Source: Micromonospora sp. WMMD1102
Lineage (GTDB): Bacteria; Actinomycetota; Actinomycetes; Mycobacteriales; Micromonosporaceae
Reading direction: 5' to 3'
DNA length: 64,000 nucleotides
Assembly (NCBI RefSeq): GCF_029626265.1
Contig: NZ_JARUBN010000001.1
Location: 558,001-622,000, forward strand
Shown piece by piece: positions 48,403 to 55,582 of the stretch. Within the stretch, counting starts at the first letter, position 1; every line of letters starts with the position of its first letter. The notes under the pieces were generated by a model, which saw only the letters and a program-made list of their open reading frames with translations, ran no database searches and was not told the DNA's origin. The position numbers were made by a program, and so were the translations under genes.

Positions 48403-48857
48403 CGCAGCCGCCGGTCGATGTCGGCCACGAGGGCGTCGAGTCTGTCGAGCGCCTGCGTGCACCGCCTGACGGCGTGGTCGAGCCAGACCGGCGCCTCGCC
48501 GGTGGCGTTGAGTGCTGCGGTGGCTTGGTTGAGGTTGGTGCCGGTCCGCGTTATGGCCGTCCGAGTGGCGAAGAGATCGCGTTGCATGGCGGCGAGTTCC
48601 GCCCGGGTGACGCCGGTCCCGCCGATCAAGCCCCCGGGGGCGGCGTTGCCCCTGGCGGCTGCCAATGCGGCATCGGCGCAGAAGCCGGTAGGGGTCAGCC
48701 CGGCACGGCTTGCGGCGGTCACGACATCTCCGTACTCGGCGTCGTCGAGCCGGAGGTTGATTCGTTGCTGCCGGCCCGGAAACTGGTGACGCCGGTCGGC
48801 ACCACGTGGGCTTGGCGTGTCGCCGGTCGCTGCTCGCGTACTGGTGTCCACCCTCAT
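48399..48857 (-). CDS. MobC-like relaxosome accessory protein
   Basis: The product is 152 aa from ATG 48857 (GTG 48851 is also possible). It has a ribbon-helix-helix-like QQRINLRLDDAEYGDVVTAA and GLTPTGFCADAAL, then a helical region ending TNLNQATAALNATGEAPVWL ... LDALVADIDRRL in two parts. This is the MobC pattern. It binds at an origin of transfer and helps the relaxase, encoded directly downstream with an overlapping stop/start. The motif at 48901 lies 44 bp upstream. Confidence 0.8.
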   Translation of the reverse strand: MRVDTSTRAATGDTPSPRGADRRHQFPGRQQRINLRLDDAEYGDVVTAASRAGLTPTGFCADAALAAARGNAAPGGLIGGTGVTRAELAAMQRDLFATRTAITRTGTNLNQATAALNATGEAPVWLDHAVRRCTQALDRLDALVADIDRRLR

Positions 48858-48900
48858 CGCCTCCGCTTCGCACGTTCCTGCGTCCGAACGTGCGGCGGCG

Positions 48901-48927
48901 GGGTTATCGGCGACGCTACGGGTAGCG
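48901..48927 (-). promoter_or_regulatory. GCTACCCGTAGC-type element motif upstream of mobC
   Basis: On the minus strand the sequence contains GCTACCCGTAGC (48915-48926), followed by GTCGCC and GATAACCC. It closely matches the copies at 44302 and 57443 and is oriented toward the mobC-relaxase operon. It is a candidate operator, promoter element or part of the transfer origin. Confidence 0.65.
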
Positions 48928-49453
48928 ACTCGGCGTGACGTTGCTTCCGGTTCCGGCTGGCAATGACGGCGGAAGCAAGAGACTGCGACCGGAAGCGAAC
49001 GTGCCGGAGCCGCCGGTTGCGGAAGCGGAACCAGGCGGATCTGGCTCGACGTGAAGCACGACGCTTGCCCGCGAAGGCGGAAGCTCGCCGGAGCGTCGGC
49101 GTGGCTGCTGCCGTACGAGCGGCGCCGCCGCGTTACCTTGTCGTCCACTGACCCCGCTGGGTCAGTGCTCTCGCCGGTTGCCGGATGTGCCGACCGCGCT
49201 CGGTCGGCACATCCGGTGACCGGTACTACAACTTGCTCCGCCCCTCCACGCACCCGGGCTCCGGACTGGGACGGCGCAGCGGCCGGCTCGGATCACCGAT
49301 AGGGCGGCGGTGTCCGAAAACTCGATCTTGGGTCGCGCTGCCGAGGCGGCTCGGTCGCCGGCGCCGAAGAGTGCTGTGGTGGTCGACGGAGCTGCGCCGC
49401 TCCCCCGTTATTGCAGGTCAAGTGACCTGGGAGCCTACCGAATCCGACCTATA
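48928..49453. other. Gene-free stretch rich in GGAAGC words
   Basis: The GCGGAAGC/CGGAAGC word occurs several times between 48970 and 49085 on the plus strand, and a small ORF there looks like an artefact of the repeat. An imperfect palindrome, GATGTGCCGACCGCGCTCGG then TCGGCACATC, lies at about 49184-49213. This is a plausible place for an origin of transfer or replication signals, but nothing decisive is visible. Confidence 0.4.
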
Positions 49454-49470
49454 TGCGGTATCATTATAAG
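49454..49470 (+). promoter_or_regulatory. TGCGGTATCATTAYAAG motif, copy 1
   Basis: TGCGGTATCATTATAAG lies 54 bp before the gene at 49524. The same 17-mer with one to three changes precedes two other element genes (49996 and 56816), always shortly before a start codon. It is a probable shared promoter or operator. Confidence 0.65.
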
Positions 49471-49523
49471 TGTAAGGAGATCGAATCCTTCCGGACAGAA
49501 TCCAGACCCCTTCGGAGGTTCAT

Positions 49524-49994
49524 GTGCCCCGTAGCGCTTCGACTCCCGAAAAACGTTTCGACGCGATCCGCGCAGTCCTGGTGGACGCCCGACGTGAGAT
49601 CGCGGCTGCCATCGAGACCGTGCACCCGGCTGCCGCCGAGTGCCTTCCGGTGCCCGAACTGGTGGTGCCGGACATCAACGGCTTCCCGGCAGCCTCTTCT
49701 GCCCTGAATGCCAACCTGTTCACCGTCAACGGCGGCAGGGCTGCGGCCTGGGTCGCGGCCCGATCCGGCTGCCCGCACGGCTCGGGGGTCGCCATCGCCG
49801 TCTACGAACTCTGCTACGCCTGGTATCAGCTCATCGGTGCAGGTCGTTCGCACATTGAGTCCGAGCGCGGATGGACCAACTACATCGATCGGTTGGTCGA
49901 GATGCTGCCAGGTCGGATCGCTCGACTGATCGCCGGTCCGATCTCCGTCCAAGCGGGGGGCTCCCAGGGTGCCTCGGATCCGCACTCCTCTTAA
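49524..49994 (+). CDS. Unknown element protein A
   Basis: The product is 156 aa, GTG 49524 after GGAGG (an ATG two bases earlier is in another, short frame). The sequence is PRSASTPEKRFDAIRAVLVDARREIAAAIE, in two blocks, followed by a core with LYELCYAWYQ-like helix (AVYELCYAWYQLIGAG) and ERGWTNYIDRLVEML. No family recognised. It starts a run of unknown genes (49524-51665) under the TGCGGTATCATTAYAAG motif. Confidence 0.65.
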   Translation: MPRSASTPEKRFDAIRAVLVDARREIAAAIETVHPAAAECLPVPELVVPDINGFPAASSALNANLFTVNGGRAAAWVAARSGCPHGSGVAIAVYELCYAWYQLIGAGRSHIESERGWTNYIDRLVEMLPGRIARLIAGPISVQAGGSQGASDPHSS

Positions 49995-49995
49995 T

Positions 49996-50012
49996 TGCGG
50001 CATCATTAGAAG
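49996..50012 (+). promoter_or_regulatory. TGCGGTATCATTAYAAG motif, copy 2
   Basis: TGCGGCATCATTAGAAG, two to three bases different from the other copies, lies 13 bp before the next start and overlaps its ribosome-site region (AGGGAG). It sits just after the stop of the previous gene. Confidence 0.6.
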
Positions 50013-50024
50013 GGAGCGATGGAT

Positions 50025-50318
50025 ATGAATCACGAGCGACCTGGGCGGCACAGCCGGCACACAAGCCAGAGTCCGGACGTGATCGCGCACCTGATTGCGG
50101 TGGAGCAGGGCTGGACCGACGCGACGCTCGGCGAGCTGGCGCGGCGATTCCTGGACGCCGCCGACGAAGAGACGCAGCAGCAGTTCATCGACTTCCTGCT
50201 CGACGTCCAGCGGAGCGAGAACCCGGACGGCGAAGCCGGGCACGGGGTCGGGACTACCTCCTGCGGCAATGCCGACTACGGCGCTCCCGGTCACGACGGC
50301 GACCCGAGCGCGACTTAG
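50025..50318 (+). CDS. Unknown element protein B
   Basis: The product is 97 aa from ATG 50025, which has AGGGAG 8 nt upstream; ATG 50019 is too close to that site. The sequence is hydrophilic and helical (SPDVIAHLIAVEQGWTDATL, RRFLDAADEETQQQFIDFLL), with a disordered Gly/Asp-rich end. No family recognised. A 118-bp gap follows with no feature. Confidence 0.6.
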   Translation: MNHERPGRHSRHTSQSPDVIAHLIAVEQGWTDATLGELARRFLDAADEETQQQFIDFLLDVQRSENPDGEAGHGVGTTSCGNADYGAPGHDGDPSAT

Positions 50319-50436
50319 ATCCGCCCCTACCACCTGCTGCTCACACGGTCCCGACCTCGCGGCGTGTTGCCCTTCGGGTGTCGCTACCACCCGGCTCACG
50401 TCGTCACCGACAACCGCCAGACCAGAAGGAACGTAA

Positions 50437-51306
50437 ATGACGGCTCAAGGCAAGAAGACCACTACCGGCCTGGTTCGTGGCGACCGGATCCTCATTACCG
50501 ACGACCCGGCCAAGGCATCGACTCGCACCCGGGGCGACTGGCACCCGAGCCGAGTCAAGACCGGCGCGACCGCCGCGACGGTCCTCGACAAGCAGGCCAT
50601 CTCCGGTCGACGCACCCGCTACAACGTCGTCACCGACGCCGGCTCGGTGCTGGACCTTTCCGGCGGACAGACCTTCCTGCTCGCCCCACCGGCACCATCA
50701 TCCGAGCCCACGGGCGCGGCCGCCACGATCGTGCTGCCGCACACCGGACTGGGGGTGCCGCACGGACGCCTGAGCGCGCGAGACCTGCGGCACCGCGACC
50801 TCGGGGGTTCTCGGGTGGGGTACAGCGCCGTGCTTTACCTCGATGAACAGGTTGCCGGCCGAATCCTCAACGACTACGGCACCGATACCTGGTTCGAGCC
50901 CGTCGAGGCCACGCCATTTGGTGAAGCCGACCTGGCGGCGTTCGTGGGGCAGTGCCGCGACGAGGACGGTGCGACCGTCACCGTCGAGACTGTGTTGGAC
51001 GCCCTGATCGATGAGCAGGAGGCGGCCGACGCCGTGCGTCAGGTGTTGACGAGGGAGTGGACGCCGGTGCGCCTGCTCACACCGATTCAACCCGCCGGCC
51101 AAGGCCACGGCCACGTCAAGGGCCTTCCGTTTGGCGCCGGCGCACCGGCCGACCGGACCTGGTGGGGAGCGATCGTACGAGCGCTTCACCACAAGCGGCC
51201 CCTGAACGACGGCGAGATCTACCAGATCTGGACCGGGCAGGTGTGGGAAGCCCTTCCGTCGATCGAGGACGTGACCAGGGTCGAACGCCCCGGCGGTGCG
51301 CAGTGA
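50437..51306 (+). CDS. Unknown element protein C
   Basis: The product is 289 aa, with AGAAGGAA before ATG 50437. The N-terminal part looks like a small beta-barrel (LVRGDRILITDD, ATVLDKQAISGRRTRYNVV), perhaps a nucleic-acid or chromatin-binding fold. The C-terminal half is mixed alpha/beta (VLYLDEQVAGRILNDYGTD). No catalytic motif is seen. The stop overlaps the next start as GTGA, so the two proteins are probably made together. Confidence 0.65.
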   Translation: MTAQGKKTTTGLVRGDRILITDDPAKASTRTRGDWHPSRVKTGATAATVLDKQAISGRRTRYNVVTDAGSVLDLSGGQTFLLAPPAPSSEPTGAAATIVLPHTGLGVPHGRLSARDLRHRDLGGSRVGYSAVLYLDEQVAGRILNDYGTDTWFEPVEATPFGEADLAAFVGQCRDEDGATVTVETVLDALIDEQEAADAVRQVLTREWTPVRLLTPIQPAGQGHGHVKGLPFGAGAPADRTWWGAIVRALHHKRPLNDGEIYQIWTGQVWEALPSIEDVTRVERPGGAQ

Positions 51307-51665
51307 CCGGCCAGCAGCCCGGCGACGCCAAACACTCGAACCCCGCGCCGGCCGAGAACGTGACGCCCACCCGCCAGTCCGCGACCTACATCGTCCTGAC
51401 CACGCTGCGTCCGGATTCCGGCCTCCTCGTCGGAGGCGTGCGGGCGGTTGCGCACGCGGAGATCACCCGGCGTCTGCACGGACCCGACGTGCGCGATGCC
51501 CTCGTGGCGGTGTACGTCCGGATGGCTGACGCCCTGGTGCCGGTCGACGTGGAGACCACCGAGCTACCCGCCGTCGACGGAATGGCCCGGTACCGGATCC
51601 GCACGTGGATGCACCAGCAACTGATCAGTCAGTGCGAGCTGGAGATCTCGCCGGACCAGGAGTAA
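51303..51665 (+). CDS. Unknown element protein D
   Basis: The product is 120 aa, GTG 51303 overlapping the previous stop. After a short disordered N-terminus the body ATYIVLTTLRPDSGLLVGGV ... HAEITRRLHGPDVRDALVAVYVRMADALVP (two blocks) is a regular alpha/beta domain. No family recognised. A hairpin follows at 51671. Confidence 0.65.
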   Translation: MTGQQPGDAKHSNPAPAENVTPTRQSATYIVLTTLRPDSGLLVGGVRAVAHAEITRRLHGPDVRDALVAVYVRMADALVPVDVETTELPAVDGMARYRIRTWMHQQLISQCELEISPDQE

Positions 51666-51670
51666 CGGAG

Positions 51671-51701
51671 CGGCCCGCGCGGTCTTGCGTCGCGCGGGCC
51701 G
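51671..51701 (+). terminator. Hairpin closing the unknown-gene run
   Basis: Arms CGGCCCGCGCG and CGCGCGGGCCG, perfect over 11 bp with a 9-base loop, 6 bp after the stop at 51665. Confidence 0.8.
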
Positions 51702-51901
51702 ACACCGGGGCTCCAGGCCGCTACAACCCGAGCCCGGCGCACCGCCAGACGGTTCGCACGGGCCAGCGTAGCCGCTGCTGCTGCCGGTAGCGCAGCTCAT
51801 CGCCGTCCCACCCCTTCATCAACCGCCTACGCGGTGGGTCAGCCGTGCCCGCTGCCGTCGCGGTCGCTGCTGCCCGCACACCCCTTGGAAGGACCTTCAC
51901 T

Positions 51902-53470
51902 GTGACGCTTTCTGCTCCCATGACGGCCACGGCCACGGCGACTGCCGTCGAAGACGAGCAGGTCGAGGATGAGCTGCTTCGTGTCGACCCCACGACCCTG
52001 GTCGTGGGCGCCAACGTGCGCCTGGACCCACGGTTGCGCAAGAGCTACGTGGAGAACGTCCGCGCTCGTGGCGTGCTGGAGCCGGTCGTGGCCTACCGTG
52101 ACGACGACGGCCGTCTCGTCGTGTTGTTCGGGCAACGCCGGACCCTCGCGGCCGTGCAAGCCCAGCGCCCGTGGGTCCGCGTGACGGTGGTCCCCAAGCC
52201 GGACGAAGCCGATCGGCTGACCGACCAGGTCAACGAGAACGACCACCGCGAGCCCCTCACCGTCGCTGAGCGTGTGGCCGCGTACGAGCAACTCGCCCTG
52301 TGCGGTGTCCCGGCCGGGGAGATCGCCAAGCGGATGTCCACGAGCCGGCCCGTGGTCGACAAGGCGCTCACCGTGGCCCGCAGCAAGCTCGCTCGCGGCG
52401 CGACCCAACGGTGGGAGTTCCTGAGCATCGATCAGGCCGCGGTGGTCGCGGAGTTCGAGGACGACCCGGAGGCGGTCAAGCGGCTCGTGGTCGCCGCCCA
52501 GCGCGGCGGATTCGACCACGAGGCGCAGAAGTTGCGTGACGCCCGCGCGGAGGCGGCGGCGAAGGTCGAAGCCGCCGCAGCCCTTGCCGCCGCCGGCATC
52601 ACCTTGGTTGACCGGCCGTCGTGGAACGACGAGAAGGTCAAGCGGCTGTCGAGGCTGAAGCACGGCGAGGAGCAACTCACCGAGGACAACCACGCCTCCT
52701 GCCCGGGGCACGCGGCCTTTCTCGACGACGAATGGGTCCACCCGGACGAGGACGAAGACGAGGACGACGGGGACGATCCGTGGGGCGACGACACCCCGGC
52801 CGGGGCAGACGAGAACGCCGAGAGGCCGGAACCCGCGCGCCCGTACCGTGCCTGGCTGCCTGAGTACGTGTGCACAGACTTCGCCGCCCACGGACACGCG
52901 CTGCGCTGGCAGGAGCACGACTCCGCCAGCGGACGCAAGACCATCGCGGAGATGACCGACGTCGAACGGGAGGAAGCCCGCGCCCAGCGCCGTGACGTCA
53001 TCCAGTCGAACAAGGCGTGGGACAGCGCCGAGACGGTCCGCCGGAACTGGCTGCGTACGTTCCTCGCTCGCAAGGCCGCGCCGAAGACGGCCGCCGGCTT
53101 CATCGCCGGCAGCCTCGCCCGTACCGACCACGCCGTCACGTCGGCGCTGACCGGCGGCAACCGGCTGGCCCATGACCTGCTCGGGCTGCCGGACCAGGCT
53201 CCCACGCTCGGCCGGCGAGCCCCGGCGATGGTGGAACTCGTCGGGAAGGCCAGCGACGAGCGCGCCCAGATGATCGCGCTGGGCCTGCTGCTCGCCGCGT
53301 ACGAGGAGGCGACGAGCCGCAACTCGTGGCGCAGCGTCAGCGAGAGCACCACCCGCTACCTGCGCTATCTCGAAGCCAACGGGTACGAGCTGTCCACGGT
53401 CGAGCTGCGGGCATGCGGTGAGTCACCGCTGCCGGCCACCGACGCCAACCTCGCTGCCGCCGAGGCGTAG
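51902..53470 (+). CDS. ParB/Srx-domain protein of the element
   Basis: The product is 522 aa, GTG 51902 after GGAAGGA. The N-terminal ParB-like nuclease/CTPase domain has LRVDPTTLVVGANVRLD-type entry, GVLEPVVAYRDDDGRLVVLFGQRR (two blocks) and a KorB-like HTH (VPAGEIAKRMSTSRPVVDKAL). An acidic linker with a long DED run and a large unrecognised C-terminal region follow, larger than a plain ParB. Such proteins act in partition, plasmid regulation or as nucleases. No ParA partner is adjacent, so segregation is not assured. A strong hairpin ends the gene. Confidence 0.82.
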   Translation: MTLSAPMTATATATAVEDEQVEDELLRVDPTTLVVGANVRLDPRLRKSYVENVRARGVLEPVVAYRDDDGRLVVLFGQRRTLAAVQAQRPWVRVTVVPKPDEADRLTDQVNENDHREPLTVAERVAAYEQLALCGVPAGEIAKRMSTSRPVVDKALTVARSKLARGATQRWEFLSIDQAAVVAEFEDDPEAVKRLVVAAQRGGFDHEAQKLRDARAEAAAKVEAAAALAAAGITLVDRPSWNDEKVKRLSRLKHGEEQLTEDNHASCPGHAAFLDDEWVHPDEDEDEDDGDDPWGDDTPAGADENAERPEPARPYRAWLPEYVCTDFAAHGHALRWQEHDSASGRKTIAEMTDVEREEARAQRRDVIQSNKAWDSAETVRRNWLRTFLARKAAPKTAAGFIAGSLARTDHAVTSALTGGNRLAHDLLGLPDQAPTLGRRAPAMVELVGKASDERAQMIALGLLLAAYEEATSRNSWRSVSESTTRYLRYLEANGYELSTVELRACGESPLPATDANLAAAEA

Positions 53471-53480
53471 CCGGCGCGAC

Positions 53481-53514
53481 CCTCCGGCCGCCGCTGTCCG
53501 GCGGCGGCCGGAGG
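53481..53514 (+). terminator. Terminator after the ParB-like gene
   Basis: Perfect 14-bp arms CCTCCGGCCGCCGC and GCGGCGGCCGGAGG with a 6-base loop, 11 bp after the stop. It separates the ParB-like gene from the DNA-modification cassette. Confidence 0.85.
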
Positions 53515-53612
53515 AACGGCGAGCAGCGATGCGCCAGTGACGCCCAGGTCGACCTGCCCAGGGCGGGGACCCGCCCGCTCATATCCCTCGAACGGATCAA
53601 CGGGGGCACACC

Positions 53613-54482
53613 ATGCTTGAACAACTCTCTCTGTTCGACCCTGCCTTCTGCCAGCGGTGGCGGGGCGGGAACCACACCTGGCGGCCGGTGCGCGAGGGTG
53701 GCTTCGACCAGCGCCGCTACCGGCTGGAACCGGTACCGGAGGCTGCGGCCCGCCGGTTCGTCGCCGAGCACCACTACAGCAAGAGTTTTCCCGCTGCCCG
53801 GATGTCCTTCGGGCTGCTCGAAGGCGACCATCTGGTCGGGGCTGTCGTGCTCGGCGTGCCGATGCACCCCGCCGTGTTGACCAAGCCGTTCCCCACCCTC
53901 GGACCCGGCCGGGCTGCCGAGATCAGCCGCCTCGTCCTGCTCGATGAGGTGCCGTCCAACGCGGAGAGCTGGGTCCTCGGCCGACTGTTTCGGCTCGCCG
54001 CAGAGCAGGGCGTTCGCGGGCTCGTCGCCTTCTCCGACCCGATGCCCCGGATCCTAGCAGGGGAACTCCTCATGCCCGGCCACGTCGGGCACGTGTACCG
54101 CGCGACTCGCGGAAGGTACCTGGGGCGGGGGACCGCCAGGACCATCACGATCCTGCCGGACGGCACCGTACTGACGGCCAGAGCGGCACAGAAGGTGCGC
54201 GCCGGGGAGCGCGGGGCAGCGGGCGTCCGGGCAAGGCTCATGGCGCTGGGCGCCCGATCCCTGCCCCAGATGGTTGCCGAGTACGCGCGGGCGGGCATGG
54301 GCCTGACCCCCGGCGAGTGGCTGGAACTCGCTCTTGCTCAGATCGGCGCTCGGCGGGTCCGTCATCGCGGCTGCCACCGCTTCGCCTGGCCGGTGGGGGA
54401 CAGGGGCTGGCGCAGGCGGTGCCGGATCGGCCTGGTCGAACTGCCGTACCCGCTCGCCACGGACCCGGCGGTGACCCTGTGA
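53613..54482 (+). CDS. Mom-like DNA adenine modification protein with N-terminal clamp-binding peptide
   Basis: The product is 289 aa, with GGGGG before ATG 53613. The core resembles the phage Mu Mom family, a GNAT-fold protein that modifies adenine in DNA (methylcarbamoyl-type addition). It shows EHHYSKSFP (52-60), ISRLVLLDEVPSNAESW (104-120), FSDPMPR (140-146), GHVGHVYRAT (156-165) and YLGRGTAR (169-176). Residues 4-8 are QLSLF, a canonical sliding-clamp-binding pentapeptide. The stop overlaps the methyltransferase start as GTGA. The family call rests on motif recall; the chemistry is by analogy to Mu. Confidence 0.82.
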   Translation: MLEQLSLFDPAFCQRWRGGNHTWRPVREGGFDQRRYRLEPVPEAAARRFVAEHHYSKSFPAARMSFGLLEGDHLVGAVVLGVPMHPAVLTKPFPTLGPGRAAEISRLVLLDEVPSNAESWVLGRLFRLAAEQGVRGLVAFSDPMPRILAGELLMPGHVGHVYRATRGRYLGRGTARTITILPDGTVLTARAAQKVRAGERGAAGVRARLMALGARSLPQMVAEYARAGMGLTPGEWLELALAQIGARRVRHRGCHRFAWPVGDRGWRRRCRIGLVELPYPLATDPAVTL

Positions 54483-55582
54483 TCCCGCTGCGCACCGAAG
54501 CCGACCTGCTGCGCACCCTGGAGCGTGGCTGCTACACCCTGCCCGAGCTGTACCGGCTGTCCGAGCAGGCGGGCCTGGCCGACCGGGCGGACGGCCGCCG
54601 AATCATCCAGGACGGTCAGGCCCAGTACAAGCGGCGGCTGCGCTCGGCGCTGCACGCCTTCAAGCGACAGGGCCGCGCCCGCCCGGCGGGTACCGGCAAA
54701 GCCGCCTGGCTGATCGAAGGCTCGACCACCCGGCCGCGCCGGGCGCTGCTGGTCTGGCTGCCCGCCGACCCGTCGCACGTCGAACTGGTGCTCGGCGCGG
54801 CGGCCACCGTGCTGCGCGAGGCCGACGAGCCAATCGACCTCATCGTCGCCGACCCGCCGTGGGCGCTGGGCCGAGATGACCACCGCTCTGCCTACCGGCG
54901 CACGTACGGCCGGAACCAGGACCAGGTGATACCGGGATACCAGGACGTTGACCCGGCCGAGTACGCCGCGTTCACCTCGGAGTGGATCGGGGCGGCCAGC
55001 GCGGCGCTTCGCCCCGGCGGCTACCTCGCCGTGGTCACCGGCGCCCAGCAGGCAGCGCGGGTCCAGGTGACGGCCGAAGACGCCGGGCTCACCTACGTCA
55101 ACTCGATCACGGTCGCGCGCCGCTTCGGTCTCTACACCCGGCGCCGCTTCGTCCACCAACACCATCGGGTGACGCTGCTGTGCAAGGGATCGCTCACCGA
55201 TCCTGCCCGGGTGTTCCACCTTCCGCCGGAGATGCCCAGGGGCCGTACCGGGCAGATCTACGCCACGGACCTGTGGACCGACATCCCGGAGCAGCGCCGC
55301 CGGAACCTTCTGCGCTACGACAACTCGCTGCACCCGGCGCTGGTGTCCCGGGTGATCCGGGCCACCACCGACCTCGACCATCTGGTCGCGGACCCGTTCC
55401 TCGGCTCGGGCGCCACCGCCATCGCCGCCCTCCAGGACGGGCGACGCTTCTACGGCGGGGACCTGAACGTGGAGAGCCTGCGCTTCACCATGGGGCGTAT
55501 CCTCGCCGAGATCGTGCCCGTCATCCGGCCCGAGACCGAGCAGCTCACGCTTTTCGACGCGCCGACCGGAGTGCCGGCATGA
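54479..55582 (+). CDS. DPPW-type DNA amino-methyltransferase with C-terminal clamp-binding peptide
   Basis: The product is 367 aa, GTG 54479. A ~90-residue winged-helix-like N-terminus is followed by a beta-order methyltransferase: catalytic DPPW (125-128), a target region, and SAM-binding DPFLGSGAT (305-313) near the C-terminus. It should methylate an exocyclic amine (N6-adenine or N4-cytosine). Residues 355-359 are QLTLF, a clamp-binding pentapeptide. It overlaps both neighbours by 4 bp, so it is co-translated with the Mom-like and DpdA-like proteins. No restriction endonuclease is adjacent. Confidence 0.88.
   Translation: MIPLRTEADLLRTLERGCYTLPELYRLSEQAGLADRADGRRIIQDGQAQYKRRLRSALHAFKRQGRARPAGTGKAAWLIEGSTTRPRRALLVWLPADPSHVELVLGAAATVLREADEPIDLIVADPPWALGRDDHRSAYRRTYGRNQDQVIPGYQDVDPAEYAAFTSEWIGAASAALRPGGYLAVVTGAQQAARVQVTAEDAGLTYVNSITVARRFGLYTRRRFVHQHHRVTLLCKGSLTDPARVFHLPPEMPRGRTGQIYATDLWTDIPEQRRRNLLRYDNSLHPALVSRVIRATTDLDHLVADPFLGSGATAIAALQDGRRFYGGDLNVESLRFTMGRILAEIVPVIRPETEQLTLFDAPTGVPA

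Noticed and set aside
48963..49151. 62-residue plus-strand ORF upstream of mobC
   Set aside because: It consists of Arg/Ala-rich sequence from GGAAGC repeats, and no ribosome site is seen.
49453..49707. ORF starting MRYHYK within the TGCGGTATCATTAYAAG motif, also at 56815
   Set aside because: The third motif copy encodes a stop in that frame, so conservation is at DNA level; the genes start downstream at 49524 and 56884.
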